DNA of 64,000 nt from CAVTOO01 sp963736355 (GTDB lineage Bacteria; Pseudomonadota; Alphaproteobacteria; Rhizobiales; Xanthobacteraceae): NCBI GenBank assembly GCA_963736355.1, contig CAVTOO010000007.1, forward strand, positions 248,001-312,000, read 5' to 3'. The position numbers were made by a program, and so were the translations under genes. This document shows positions 46,479 to 54,451 of the stretch, in pieces; the stretch's first letter is position 1, and each line of letters begins with the position of its first letter. The notes under the pieces are model-generated. The model saw only the letters and a list, made by a program, of their open reading frames with translations, had not been told where the DNA came from and did no database searches.

Positions 46479-46925
46479 ATGACGAAGCCGATCTACGTCC
46501 TGAACGGACCCAACCTCAACCGGCTCGGCAAGCGCGAGCCGGAGATCTACGGCACCACCACGCTGGCCGAGGTCGAGGCGATGTGCCGCGCGGCGGCCGG
46601 CGACACGCCGGTCGACTTCCGGCAGACCAACAGCGAGACGCAGCTGATCGACTGGATCCACGAGGCGATCGACGAGGGCGCGGGCATCGTCATCAATCCG
46701 GCGGCCTTCACCTTCACCTCGATCGCGATGCTCGATGCGCTGAAGATGTTCCCCGGCCCGATCATCGAGCTGCACATCTCCAACATCCACCGCCGCGAGC
46801 CGATCTACCACCGCTCGCTGGTCTCGACGATCGCGACCGCGGTGATCGCCGGACTGGGCCCCGAGGGTTACGGCATCGCCATGACGTCGATGAAGATGCT
46901 GCTGAAGCGCACAGCCGCGACCTAA
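46479..46925 (+). CDS. aroQ: Type II 3-dehydroquinate dehydratase
   Basis: 148 residues, the usual size. The active site reads LNGPNLNRLGKREPEIYG with Arg19 and Tyr24 in the flexible lid, the INPAAFTFTS loop with Asn73, and ELHISNIHRREP with His99 as acid. It interconverts 3-dehydroquinate and 3-dehydroshikimate. Its place at the end of the TRAP operon, with shikimate dehydrogenase and dehydroshikimate dehydratase on the other arm, argues for a catabolic (QuiB-like) role. GAGGAAATG provides the ribosome site and start. Confidence 0.9.
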   Translation: MTKPIYVLNGPNLNRLGKREPEIYGTTTLAEVEAMCRAAAGDTPVDFRQTNSETQLIDWIHEAIDEGAGIVINPAAFTFTSIAMLDALKMFPGPIIELHISNIHRREPIYHRSLVSTIATAVIAGLGPEGYGIAMTSMKMLLKRTAAT

Positions 46926-47028
46926 CGCCGAAGTCAGACAGCGAGCGGAACTCGCAAAAGATCGGAACAGAGCGGACGCTCGCCCGTTGACGCTGGGAAT
47001 AACAATCCAGCACAGCGAGACTGTCGCA

Positions 47029-47286
47029 ATGAGCTTCCCAAAAACAGCGTTCCCGTTGTTCCTCTCACCGCGAGAGGAAGTTCCGCCCGGCCCGAGCGAA
47101 GCCCCAACGGATGAGCCGCTCGGAGTTCCGATGCCGGAACCCGGGCCCGCACCGCCAACTCCGGTGGAAGATCCGGTTCCAGCAAATATTCCGTCTGAAG
47201 CGCCGCCGCACCGGCCGGACATTATCAATCCGCCCGGTCAACCGATGCCTGAAGGCGCGCGGCTGTCTCAATCACAGTTTTTGTAA
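47029..47286 (+). CDS. Small proline-rich hypothetical protein
   Basis: 85 residues. A short N-terminal stretch MSFPKTAFPLFLSPRE is followed by an extended Pro/Glu-rich region rich in EP-type dipeptides (about 20-75). No known domain. ATG 47029 is chosen; the ribosome site is weak, and the same frame is open 14 codons further upstream. The composition suggests a disordered, perhaps periplasm-spanning or surface segment. It could be non-coding, but neighbours of similar small type follow it. Confidence 0.5.
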   Translation: MSFPKTAFPLFLSPREEVPPGPSEAPTDEPLGVPMPEPGPAPPTPVEDPVPANIPSEAPPHRPDIINPPGQPMPEGARLSQSQFL

Positions 47287-47406
47287 TTTTAGTTGTTCGC
47301 ATGCGTTCGCTGACGCAATCACAAAACGCGACATCTCCGGGAACATTTCTGAGCCCCGGCCATTTTAAATGCACACACAATCACACTCACCACTCGGGAG
47401 ATAACA

Positions 47407-47766
47407 ATGGCTACAGAAGCACGTGAAACGAGTCAGCTGATCGGCAGCGACAAAGTCGAGGGCACTAATGTTTATGGCGCCGAAGGCACGAAGGTCGGTT
47501 CCATCGAGCGCGTGATGATCGACAAGCGCTCGGGACAGGTGTCCTACGCCGTGTTGAGCTTCGGCGGTTTCATGGGCATCGGACACGATCACTATCCGTT
47601 GCCGTGGAATTCCCTGAAGTACAACACCGACCTCGGCGGCTATCAGACGATGGTCACGGAGAAGCAGCTTGAGAAAGCACCGCGCTACGGTGACGAAAAG
47701 GATTGGAGCTGGGACGCCACCCGCGCCAAAGGCGTCGATGACTATTACGGTCTTGGCGGCTTCTAA
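47407..47766 (+). CDS. PRC-barrel domain protein
   Basis: 119 residues. The PRC-barrel lies at about 12-85: LIGSDKVEGTNVYGAEG, then KVGSIERVMIDKRSGQVSYAVLSFGGF and HYPLPWNSLKYN. These small beta-barrels occur in RimM and photosynthetic reaction centres, and as stand-alone stress or envelope proteins in Rhizobiales. CGGGAG precedes the ATG. A strong hairpin follows the stop, so it is probably a single-gene transcript. Confidence 0.87.
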   Translation: MATEARETSQLIGSDKVEGTNVYGAEGTKVGSIERVMIDKRSGQVSYAVLSFGGFMGIGHDHYPLPWNSLKYNTDLGGYQTMVTEKQLEKAPRYGDEKDWSWDATRAKGVDDYYGLGGF

Positions 47767-47788
47767 GTCGTAGCACGACATCGCACGC

Positions 47789-47829
47789 TCTGATCGACGA
47801 ACTCAACCAGATTGGGTTCGTCGATCAGA
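47789..47829 (+). terminator. Long hairpin after the PRC-barrel gene
   Basis: An 18-bp stem (47789-47806 with 47812-47829), perfect except for one G-T pair, has a 5-base loop and starts 23 bases after the stop. Only a short TT follows, and the ribosome site of the next gene (AGGAGG) comes 10 bases later, so it may end the transcript or limit read-through. Confidence 0.65.
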
Positions 47830-47848
47830 TTCCTACAGGAGGATCGCT

Positions 47849-48037
47849 ATGAGAACCGACGTCATGCGGAACCACAATATTCGTCACGATGATGCCGACA
47901 AATCTATCGTCAGAACGGCACAACAAGCGCGGCAAGCGGAACGCGGACCGACTGTACTCAATATCCTCATCATCAGCACCGTGCTTGCGGCCATCGGCCT
48001 GGCAATCACGTGGTGGGTGATGGCTCCTTCGCCTTGA
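47849..48037 (+). CDS. Small single-pass membrane protein
   Basis: 62 residues. A charged N-terminal half (RNHNIRHDDADKSIVRTAQQARQAERG) is followed by one hydrophobic helix (about 36-58, LNILIISTVLAAIGLAITWWVM) and a short tail. A perfect AGGAGG ribosome site precedes ATG 47849. Family unknown to me; the form fits an inner-membrane accessory or stress peptide with the charged part in the cytoplasm. Confidence 0.75.
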   Translation: MRTDVMRNHNIRHDDADKSIVRTAQQARQAERGPTVLNILIISTVLAAIGLAITWWVMAPSP

Positions 48038-48181
48038 CACACAGAACGGAGTTGATGCGCTCCGCTTTGGCGCGGAAATTTTCTGATGTCAAAACGTCGC
48101 GCGCAGGAACATCCGCACTTCGCAGGCATTTACAATTACCGGCCGCATGAGCCGACCTGCAACAAAAAGAGGAAGAACCCC

Positions 48182-48520
48182 ATGAAGATCGCAGTCACTG
48201 CTTTCGCACTTGTTCTCGCCAGCGGCGTTGCCGCGTACGCTCAGGGATCCAACATGGCCCCCGGCAAGTCGGCTTCGCCGGCCGCCAGCGACCAGTGCTG
48301 GGATGCGGCATCCAACACCATCAAAAACTCTGCCGGCAAGACGGCCGCTCAGGGTGAAGGCGCCAGCCCGGGCGCGACCACCAACCCGACCGCGACTGCG
48401 CCGGTGAACCCGGCCAACAGCATGGCGAAGAACCCGGCCAACAGCATGGCGAAGGCGCCTGACACCAAGGGTGCGACGGGTTCGGCCGCAAACCGCCCGG
48501 CCAACATGCCGGCGTGCTAA
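48182..48520 (+). CDS. Secreted Ala/Pro-rich small protein with NPANSMAK repeat
   Basis: 112 residues. A signal peptide (1-20: MKIAVTAFALVLASGVAAYAQ) is followed by a low-complexity Ala/Ser/Thr/Asn-rich body. The octapeptide NPANSMAK occurs twice in a row around residues 78-93, encoded by near-identical DNA (48412-48453), and the protein ends NMPAC. Two Cys (DQCWDAA and the C-terminal one) could bond in the periplasm. GAGGAAG precedes the ATG and a good terminator follows. Function unknown. Confidence 0.78.
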   Translation: MKIAVTAFALVLASGVAAYAQGSNMAPGKSASPAASDQCWDAASNTIKNSAGKTAAQGEGASPGATTNPTATAPVNPANSMAKNPANSMAKAPDTKGATGSAANRPANMPAC

Positions 48521-48552
48521 CCGACACTCTGGACTAAAACGATTTTGATAGG

Positions 48553-48583
48553 AGGCCGGTCGCATTTTGTGCGGCCGGCCTTT
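48553..48583 (+). terminator. Rho-independent terminator
   Basis: A 12-bp GC-rich stem (48553-48564 with 48570-48581, one G-T pair) has a 5-base loop and is followed by TTTGCATTTTTAT. It lies 33 bases after the stop of the secreted-protein gene. The rest of the 219-base gap up to 48740 shows no gene. Confidence 0.85.
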
Positions 48584-48739
48584 GCATTTTTATACTGACC
48601 GGCCCCGGGTGGACCTAGACGCCTCGGTTTTAGCAACCTTCAAATAAAGCTATTGAAACGGTTCAATATTGACATTATCGTTCTGGCCAATCGGGCGTCA
48701 GCCTCGATGGTCAAAACAATAAATCCCAGGGAGCGAACC

Positions 48740-49730
48740 ATGAAACTGCTTCATCACGCGCGCATTGTCGCGATCGCAATCGCTGCGGCCACGGCGCTGT
48801 TTCCGACATTTGTCCTGGCGCAGAGTTATCCCGACAAGCCGGTCCGGTTCATCGTCCCCTTCCCGCCCGGCGGCGCTGTGGACACAGTTGGCCGTCTCGT
48901 CGCGGCAGGGCTGAGCAAAGCATGGGGTCAGCCGGTCGTCGTGGAGAACAAGCCGGGCGCGGCTTCGAACCTCGGCACAGAGTTCGTCGCCCATTCAAAA
49001 CCCGACGGCTATACGATCATGATTGCATCCGATCCGGCGTTGACGATGAACATGCATGTCTACGACAAGCTGCCGTTCGACCCCGAGAAGGATCTCACGC
49101 CGATCACTCAACTGATCAATGTCCATTCCGCGCTCGCTGTTCCCGCGACTCTCCCGGTGAATTCCGTGAAGGAATTCGTTGACTACATGAAGAAGAACGG
49201 CAGCACGCAGAACTACGGTTCACCGGGCGTCGGCGATGCAAGCCATATCGGTATGGAGTGGATCAAGAACGAAACGGGCGGATTCCCGATGACTCACCTT
49301 CCCTATTCGGGAATGGGTCCGGCGGTTCAAGGATTGATTTCCGGAGACCATCAGGCGCTGATCGTCTCCATCGTCACGGTCCAACAGCATGTGCAGTCTG
49401 GAAAGGTCAAACTTCTTGCGGTGTCGGGCAGCCCGTCGTTCGCCAAGCATGCCGGACCTGCCGACATTTACCGAAGCTGGCTACCCGAACATTACACTTG
49501 GCTTTTTCCTTGGCCTGGTCGGGCCGGCGGGCATGCCTGCGGACATTGTGAAGAAGATTTCCGAGACAGCAAAGGCAACGCTTGATGCGCCGGAATTCAA
49601 AGGGCGTTTTGTCGATCAACTCGGCTATGAGGTGATCGGCAGCACGCCGGAGCAGTTTGTCGAATTTCTCAAGAAGGACCGCGTGCTTGCCAAGCGGAAG
49701 GTCGATCTCGCCGGCCTCGGTAAGAAATAG
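48740..49730 (+). CDS. Tripartite tricarboxylate transporter receptor (Bug/TctC), frameshifted
   Basis: About 330 residues after one repair. ATG 48740 has GGGAG 6 bases upstream. A signal peptide (1-28, ending FVLAQ) is followed by the family start SYPDKPVRFIVPFPPGGAVD and VVVENKPGAASNLGTEF. The frame changes near 49430-49440, after KLLAVSGSP, and resumes RSPSMPDLPTFTEAGYPNI to the stop. It heads a complete receptor-TctB-TctA operon (15-base gap to tctB). The ligand is probably a di- or tricarboxylate. Confidence 0.84.
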
Positions 49731-49745
49731 ACTGCGGCATCCGAC

Positions 49746-50198
49746 ATGGCCCCTTTGCTGTTGCGCTCCGCCGATTTCTGGTCAGGGATACTCTTTATCT
49801 CGCTGGGACTTGCTGGCCTCATTCTCGGTTCGGAGTATCAAGCCGGCAGTGCTTTCCAGATGGGCCCGGGATACTTTCCGCGGCTGATCAGCGGCGGATT
49901 GATCCTAGTCGGATGTATCACGGTGGCAAAGGCGTTGCGATCGCGCGGTGTTACCATCGACGCGGCTCCGTGGCGCGCCATCGTTGTTGTGCTCGCCTCG
50001 CTCGTTGCATTCGGCGTGATTGTGCCGCGATGGGGTCTTGCGCCCGCAGCTTTTGCCATCGTGCTGATATCGGGCCTCGCCGCGCCTGACCGCAAACTCG
50101 GCCAATTGATCGTGGCGGCCGTGCTGCTCACGGCGTTTTCTGCCGGCGTTTTCGTTTATGGTCTTGGCCTGACCATTCCCGTCTTTGCGTGGGAGTGA
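49746..50198 (+). CDS. tctB: Tripartite tricarboxylate transporter small subunit TctB
   Basis: 150 residues with four hydrophobic helices (about 12-30, 42-60, 78-112 as two, 122-145). The N-terminal motif is DFWSGILFISLGLAGL, with MGPGYFPRLIS in the first loop, a hallmark of TctB. It is the small membrane subunit that joins TctA. It ends 3 bases before the GTG start of tctA. Confidence 0.87.
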   Translation: MAPLLLRSADFWSGILFISLGLAGLILGSEYQAGSAFQMGPGYFPRLISGGLILVGCITVAKALRSRGVTIDAAPWRAIVVVLASLVAFGVIVPRWGLAPAAFAIVLISGLAAPDRKLGQLIVAAVLLTAFSAGVFVYGLGLTIPVFAWE

Positions 50199-50201
50199 GA
50201 C

Positions 50202-51707
50202 GTGGATCTGGTTCTCAACATCGTCAACGGCTTCTCGGTTGCGCTGTCGTTTCAGAACCTTCTCTATGCCTTCATTGGCTGCGTGCTTGGTACGGCCATC
50301 GGCGTGCTGCCGGGCATCGGACCGATTGCGACGATCTCAATGCTGTTGCCGGCGACGTTCGCGCTGCCGCCGACCGCCGGGCTCATTATGCTGGCCGGCA
50401 TCTACTACGGCTCGCAATATGGCGGCTCCACCACCGCCATTCTCGTTAACATGCCGGGCGAATCTTCGTCCGTCGTGACATGCGTCGATGGCTATCAGAT
50501 GGCGAGGAACGGCCGCGCCGGCGCCGCCCTCATGATCGCCGCCATCGGCTCGTTCTTCGCCGGCACCGTCGCGACGCTGATCGTGGCCGCACTCGCCATC
50601 CCGCTCGCCGACGTCGCCACCAAATTCGGTCCGCCGGAATTCTTCTCCACAATGGTCCTGGGCCTGCTCGCCACCATCGTGCTTGCTACCGGTTCGTTCA
50701 CTAAGGCCGTCGGTATGATTCTGGCCGGCTTGTTGATCGGTTGCATTGGCACCGATATCAACTCCGGAGTTTCCCGCTACACGTTCGGGTGGTTTCAGCT
50801 CAGTGAAGGCGTGAACTTTGTGCCGCTTGCGGTCGGCATCTTCGGCATCACGGAGATTCTCTCAAATCTCGAGGCGCACCGAGCCGGTCAACCCACCATC
50901 CAAAAAATGACTCAGCTCTGGATGACAAAGCAGGAATGGCGCCTGGCGATTCCCGCCGTTTTTCGCGGCACCGCAATCGGTTCTGTGCTCGGCATGATCC
51001 CGGGCGGTGGCATCCTGCTATCGACTTTTGCATCCTACACGGTGGAGAAGAAGTTCGCGCGCGACCCATCCCGTTTCGGTCACGGCGCGATTGAAGGTGT
51101 CGCCGGCCCGGAATCCGCAAATAACGCCGCAAGCCAGATTTCATTCATTCCCATGCTGATGCTCGGCATCCCGCCGACCGTCTCGCTCGCGATGATGGTC
51201 TGGGCGATGATGTTTCACGGCATCCAGCCCGGCCCGTTTGTCATCACCCGCAATCCTGATCTTTTCTGGGGGCTGATCGCATCGATGTGGATCGGGAATC
51301 TGATGCTGCTGATCCTCAATCTGCCGATGATCGGACTTTGGGTTAAGTTACTCAGCATCCCCTATCGCCTGCTTTTTCCCGCCATTTTGTTATTCTGCGC
51401 TATCGGAATTTACAGCCTCAACACGTCACCCTTCGAAATCATGCTCGCGGTGCTGTTCGGAGCATTCGGCTATCTGCTGCGCAAGTTGCATTGTGAACCC
51501 GCTCCTTTCCTCCTCGGCTTCGTGATCGGCCCCATGATGGAAGAAAATCTTCGCCGCTCCATGCTGATGTCACGCGGCAGTACGTCAATCTTCATCGAAC
51601 GCCCGATCAGTGCGACCATGCTCGTGCTCGCGGCCGGGCTTCTGGTGCTCATGCTGCTGCCGTTCTTCCGCCGCAACCGCGAGACCGCTTTTCAGGGCGA
51701 AGCCTGA
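50202..51707 (+). CDS. tctA: Tripartite tricarboxylate transporter large permease TctA
   Basis: 501 residues from GTG 50202, with GGGAGTGAG before it. TctA signatures: GVLPGIGPIATISMLLP near residue 37, YYGSQYGGSTTAILVNMPGE near residue 68, and GMIPGGGILLSTFASY near residue 265. About 11 or 12 hydrophobic helices. It is the sodium- or proton-coupled channel subunit that takes ligand from the Bug receptor. Intact and full length for the family. Confidence 0.9.
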   Translation: MDLVLNIVNGFSVALSFQNLLYAFIGCVLGTAIGVLPGIGPIATISMLLPATFALPPTAGLIMLAGIYYGSQYGGSTTAILVNMPGESSSVVTCVDGYQMARNGRAGAALMIAAIGSFFAGTVATLIVAALAIPLADVATKFGPPEFFSTMVLGLLATIVLATGSFTKAVGMILAGLLIGCIGTDINSGVSRYTFGWFQLSEGVNFVPLAVGIFGITEILSNLEAHRAGQPTIQKMTQLWMTKQEWRLAIPAVFRGTAIGSVLGMIPGGGILLSTFASYTVEKKFARDPSRFGHGAIEGVAGPESANNAASQISFIPMLMLGIPPTVSLAMMVWAMMFHGIQPGPFVITRNPDLFWGLIASMWIGNLMLLILNLPMIGLWVKLLSIPYRLLFPAILLFCAIGIYSLNTSPFEIMLAVLFGAFGYLLRKLHCEPAPFLLGFVIGPMMEENLRRSMLMSRGSTSIFIERPISATMLVLAAGLLVLMLLPFFRRNRETAFQGEA

Positions 51708-51778
51708 CCGCCTAGCCCCCGCGGCGCGGCTGTGGCATGCTCGCGCGTCCGACGAGCCATCAAATTCCGAGTTCATTC

Positions 51779-52564
51779 ATGCCAAAGCTGAACTACACAT
51801 TTGCCGACCTCCCCGGCGTCAAGCTCGCCTTTGTCGACACGGGAGGCGCCGGAGACGTGATCGTGCTCGTGCATGCGCTCGCGGGTACCAGTGCACACTG
51901 GAAATATCAGCTGGAGAGTTTCGCGAAGGCTGGATATCGCGTTATCGCCTATGACCGCCGCGGCTGGGGAAAGAGCGTCGCCAATCCTACGACCGGCGCA
52001 CAGCCCGGTGTCACGAGCGACGATCTCGATGGACTTGTGACCCATCTCGGTATCAACAAGTTTCACCTTGTCGGTATCGCTGGCGGATCGTTTGTCTGCA
52101 TGGACTACGCGGCGCTGAATCAAAATAAACTCCTGAGCCTGACGCTCGCAGCAAGCACTGGCAGCATTCAGGAGAAAGAGATCACCGACTTCAGCGCGGC
52201 CATCGCCAACCCTGCCGTGACATGGCCCTCGATCACGCTTGAGGTCGGCGCATCCTATGTCGGAGCGAACCCAGCCGGGCTTGTGGAGTGGGAAGAAATC
52301 TTCGAGCACGCCAGGCAGGACGGCGCGCCGTCTCAGCCGCTGTCGTCACCAAACACCTACGCCAAACTGAAGACCATCCAGACTGCGACGCTCGTACTTG
52401 CCGCTGGCGCCGATCAGCTCGCCCCGCCGGGCCTGATGCGCCTGTGGGCGGCGCATGTGAAGAACAAGGAATGGGCGATCCTCCCCGAAGCCGGCCATTC
52501 GGCGGCCTGGGAATATCCCGAGGACTTCAACCGCATCGTGCTGGATTTTATCGGCAGGCACTAA
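51779..52564 (+). CDS. Alpha/beta hydrolase-fold protein with Ala at the nucleophile position
   Basis: 261 residues: oxyanion strand VIVLVHALAGTSAHW, then VIAYDRRGWGKS, and the nucleophile elbow G-I-A-G-G (99-103) with Ala101 where Ser is expected. Later come the acid in AAGADQLAPP and the His in PEAGHSAAW. The replacement is the same as in the protein at 7317. Start ATG 51779 (MPKLNYTFADL) is where family sequence begins. It lies 71 bases after tctA and may process the imported compound or act as a non-hydrolytic member of the fold. Confidence 0.82.
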   Translation: MPKLNYTFADLPGVKLAFVDTGGAGDVIVLVHALAGTSAHWKYQLESFAKAGYRVIAYDRRGWGKSVANPTTGAQPGVTSDDLDGLVTHLGINKFHLVGIAGGSFVCMDYAALNQNKLLSLTLAASTGSIQEKEITDFSAAIANPAVTWPSITLEVGASYVGANPAGLVEWEEIFEHARQDGAPSQPLSSPNTYAKLKTIQTATLVLAAGADQLAPPGLMRLWAAHVKNKEWAILPEAGHSAAWEYPEDFNRIVLDFIGRH

Positions 52565-52752
52565 AACCTGCCGCGGGATCAGCCTTCAACGCCATCTGCA
52601 CAGAATTCGTTTGTTGCGCTGCGGTTCAACGATTACCGCATTCCGCCATCCGAAATATCCACGCTGAACTGGCGCATTCGCAGCCAATATTGTTGAATGT
52701 CTCCCGCGCGCGGGAATCCTCCGGATAGCGTTCTGCCCACGGGAGACTGAAG

Positions 52753-53718
52753 ATGTTGAAGAAGCTTTTGGCGGCGTCAGCCATTGCGATGCTTGTTGCG
52801 GGCGCCAGTGCGGCAAGAGCCGAATATCCCGAGCGCGCGATTGTCATTCTGGTGGGATCGGCGCCCGGCGGCGGCACGGACGTTTTTGCGCGGATTCTCG
52901 CCGATCGGCTCTCCGATCGCCTCGGACAACGCGTCCTGATCGAAAACAAGCCCGGCGCCGGCGCCAACATCGCGCAGGCCGACATCGCCCGCGCTGCGCC
53001 CGACGGATATCGTCTGGTGATGACGGCGCCAGCGTCGGCGATCAATCACACGCTCTATGCGACACCTGGCTTCAACATGCTGAAGGACTTCAAGGCGGTT
53101 GCAGCGTTCGCAGAATCACCCTTGATGTTTGTCGTCAATCCGAAGCTGCCGGTCAAAGACCTGAAGGAGCTGGCCGCCTACGCCAAGGCCAACCCGAAGA
53201 AGCTGAACTACGGCAACGGCATTGGTTTCATCAATCAGATGCTGATGGAGCTCTTCAAGTTTGAAACCGGCTCTGAGATTCAGTTCGTGCCCTATCAGGG
53301 GATGGCTCCGGCGCGCACCGATACCATCACCGGTCAGGTTGAAACGACAGTTGATTCCATCGCCAGCAGTGGCCCGTTCGTCGAGAACGGTCAGTTGATA
53401 GCTTTGGCGGTCTCCAGCAAGCAGCGTCTGCCCCGCTTCCCGAACGTGCCCACCACCACGGAAGCGGGCTTCCCCAATCTGGCGCGCACATCATGGTACG
53501 GGCTGATGGGCCCTGCCGGCCTGCCCGACGACATCGCCAAAAAGCTCGCGGCTGAAATCGCCAAAATTCAGGCCGAACCCGAGACGATCAAGAAGCTCGA
53601 GGCCGGCGGCGCGCTGCCGCTCATCATGGGCGCCGACGAATTCGGCAAGTTCGTCACCGACGAAACCGTGACATGGGGCAAACTCATCGACACGATCAAG
53701 CTCGAGAAGGTCAAATGA
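52753..53718 (+). CDS. Tripartite tricarboxylate transporter receptor (Bug/TctC family)
   Basis: 321 intact residues: signal peptide (1-23, ending SAARA), then YPERAIVILVGSAPGGGTD, VLIENKPGAGANIAQAD near residue 60 and VPTTTEAGFPN near residue 235. ATG 52753 has GGGAG about 10 bases before it. It overlaps the next gene by ATGA, so receptor and racemase-family enzyme are made together, which suggests the enzyme acts on the receptor's ligand. Confidence 0.88.
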   Translation: MLKKLLAASAIAMLVAGASAARAEYPERAIVILVGSAPGGGTDVFARILADRLSDRLGQRVLIENKPGAGANIAQADIARAAPDGYRLVMTAPASAINHTLYATPGFNMLKDFKAVAAFAESPLMFVVNPKLPVKDLKELAAYAKANPKKLNYGNGIGFINQMLMELFKFETGSEIQFVPYQGMAPARTDTITGQVETTVDSIASSGPFVENGQLIALAVSSKQRLPRFPNVPTTTEAGFPNLARTSWYGLMGPAGLPDDIAKKLAAEIAKIQAEPETIKKLEAGGALPLIMGADEFGKFVTDETVTWGKLIDTIKLEKVK

Positions 53719-54446
53719 ATGGCGTTACAACGCCTCAAATCAATATCGGGGCTCGGCTGCGCATCGGAATGATCATTCCTTCCGTTGTGTTTACGTCCGA
53801 GCCCCAGATCCAGGCGATGCTGCCCGACGACGTCCAGCTGCATTCGACACGGATTCGTTTCCACGGCTCCAGTGAAACCGAATTGCGGCAGATGGTGTCA
53901 AATCTCGACGAATGCGCGGAGCTCGTCGCCTCCGCGCTGCCGCAGAGAATTCTGTTTCACTGCACGGCGGCGACGACGCTGACAGCAGACGCGGGTAAGA
54001 CCATTTCAAACCGGATCACGGAACTGACCGGAATTCCGGCCACAAGCACCGGCGATGCATTGATTGCAGCACTCAAGCATCTCGACGCAAAGAAAGTCGT
54101 GCTGATTACGCCCTATCATCAGCACGTCAACGATCACGAAGTCGAGTATCTCGGCCATTTCGGGATCGATGTCGTCAGCGAAATCGGGCTTGGATTGCCC
54201 GGAAGCGAGTTTCCGAAAATCGATCCCGCCGATTGGTACAAGCTCGCCCTGTCGCGCAAGACCGACGACGCCGACGCCTACTTCATCAGCTGCGCAGGTG
54301 CGCGTACGACGGAGAGTCCTCGAAGATCTGGAGCGCGATCTTGGCCGCCCCGTCGTCACCAGCAACAACGTCGTTGCATGGCGATGTTTGCGCGAATCGG
54401 GATTCAGGATCGCATCGAGGGCGTCGGCGCTCTCATGCGAATGTAG
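53715..54446 (+). CDS. Asp/Glu racemase/maleate isomerase family protein with compensating frameshifts
   Basis: About 243 residues. The fold is the two-cysteine Asp/Glu racemase family: LFHCTAATTL around residue 80 holds the first Cys and YFISCAG around residue 197 the second, as in maleate isomerase and arylmalonate decarboxylase. Between about 54312 (extra A in GAGAGTCCTCGAA) and 54408 (a missing base in GGGATTCAGG) the given frame is scrambled. The neighbouring frame reads VLEDLERDLGRPVVTSNNVVAWRCLRESG, typical of the family end. The two lesions cancel, so the frame stays open to the true stop. Confidence 0.82.
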   Translation: MNGVTTPQINIGARLRIGMIIPSVVFTSEPQIQAMLPDDVQLHSTRIRFHGSSETELRQMVSNLDECAELVASALPQRILFHCTAATTLTADAGKTISNRITELTGIPATSTGDALIAALKHLDAKKVVLITPYHQHVNDHEVEYLGHFGIDVVSEIGLGLPGSEFPKIDPADWYKLALSRKTDDADAYFISCAGARTTESPRRSGARSWPPRRHQQQRRCMAMFARIGIQDRIEGVGALMRM

Positions 54447-54451
54447 TCCCG

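Noticed and set aside
43553..46925. Foreign origin of the TRAP/dehydroquinase block from its slightly richer GC codons
   Set aside because: The difference is by eye only and the region is full of indels. Codon-usage statistics would be needed.
48412..48453. CRISPR-like tandem repeat
   Set aside because: Two direct copies encoding NPANSMAK within a secreted protein; no spacers.
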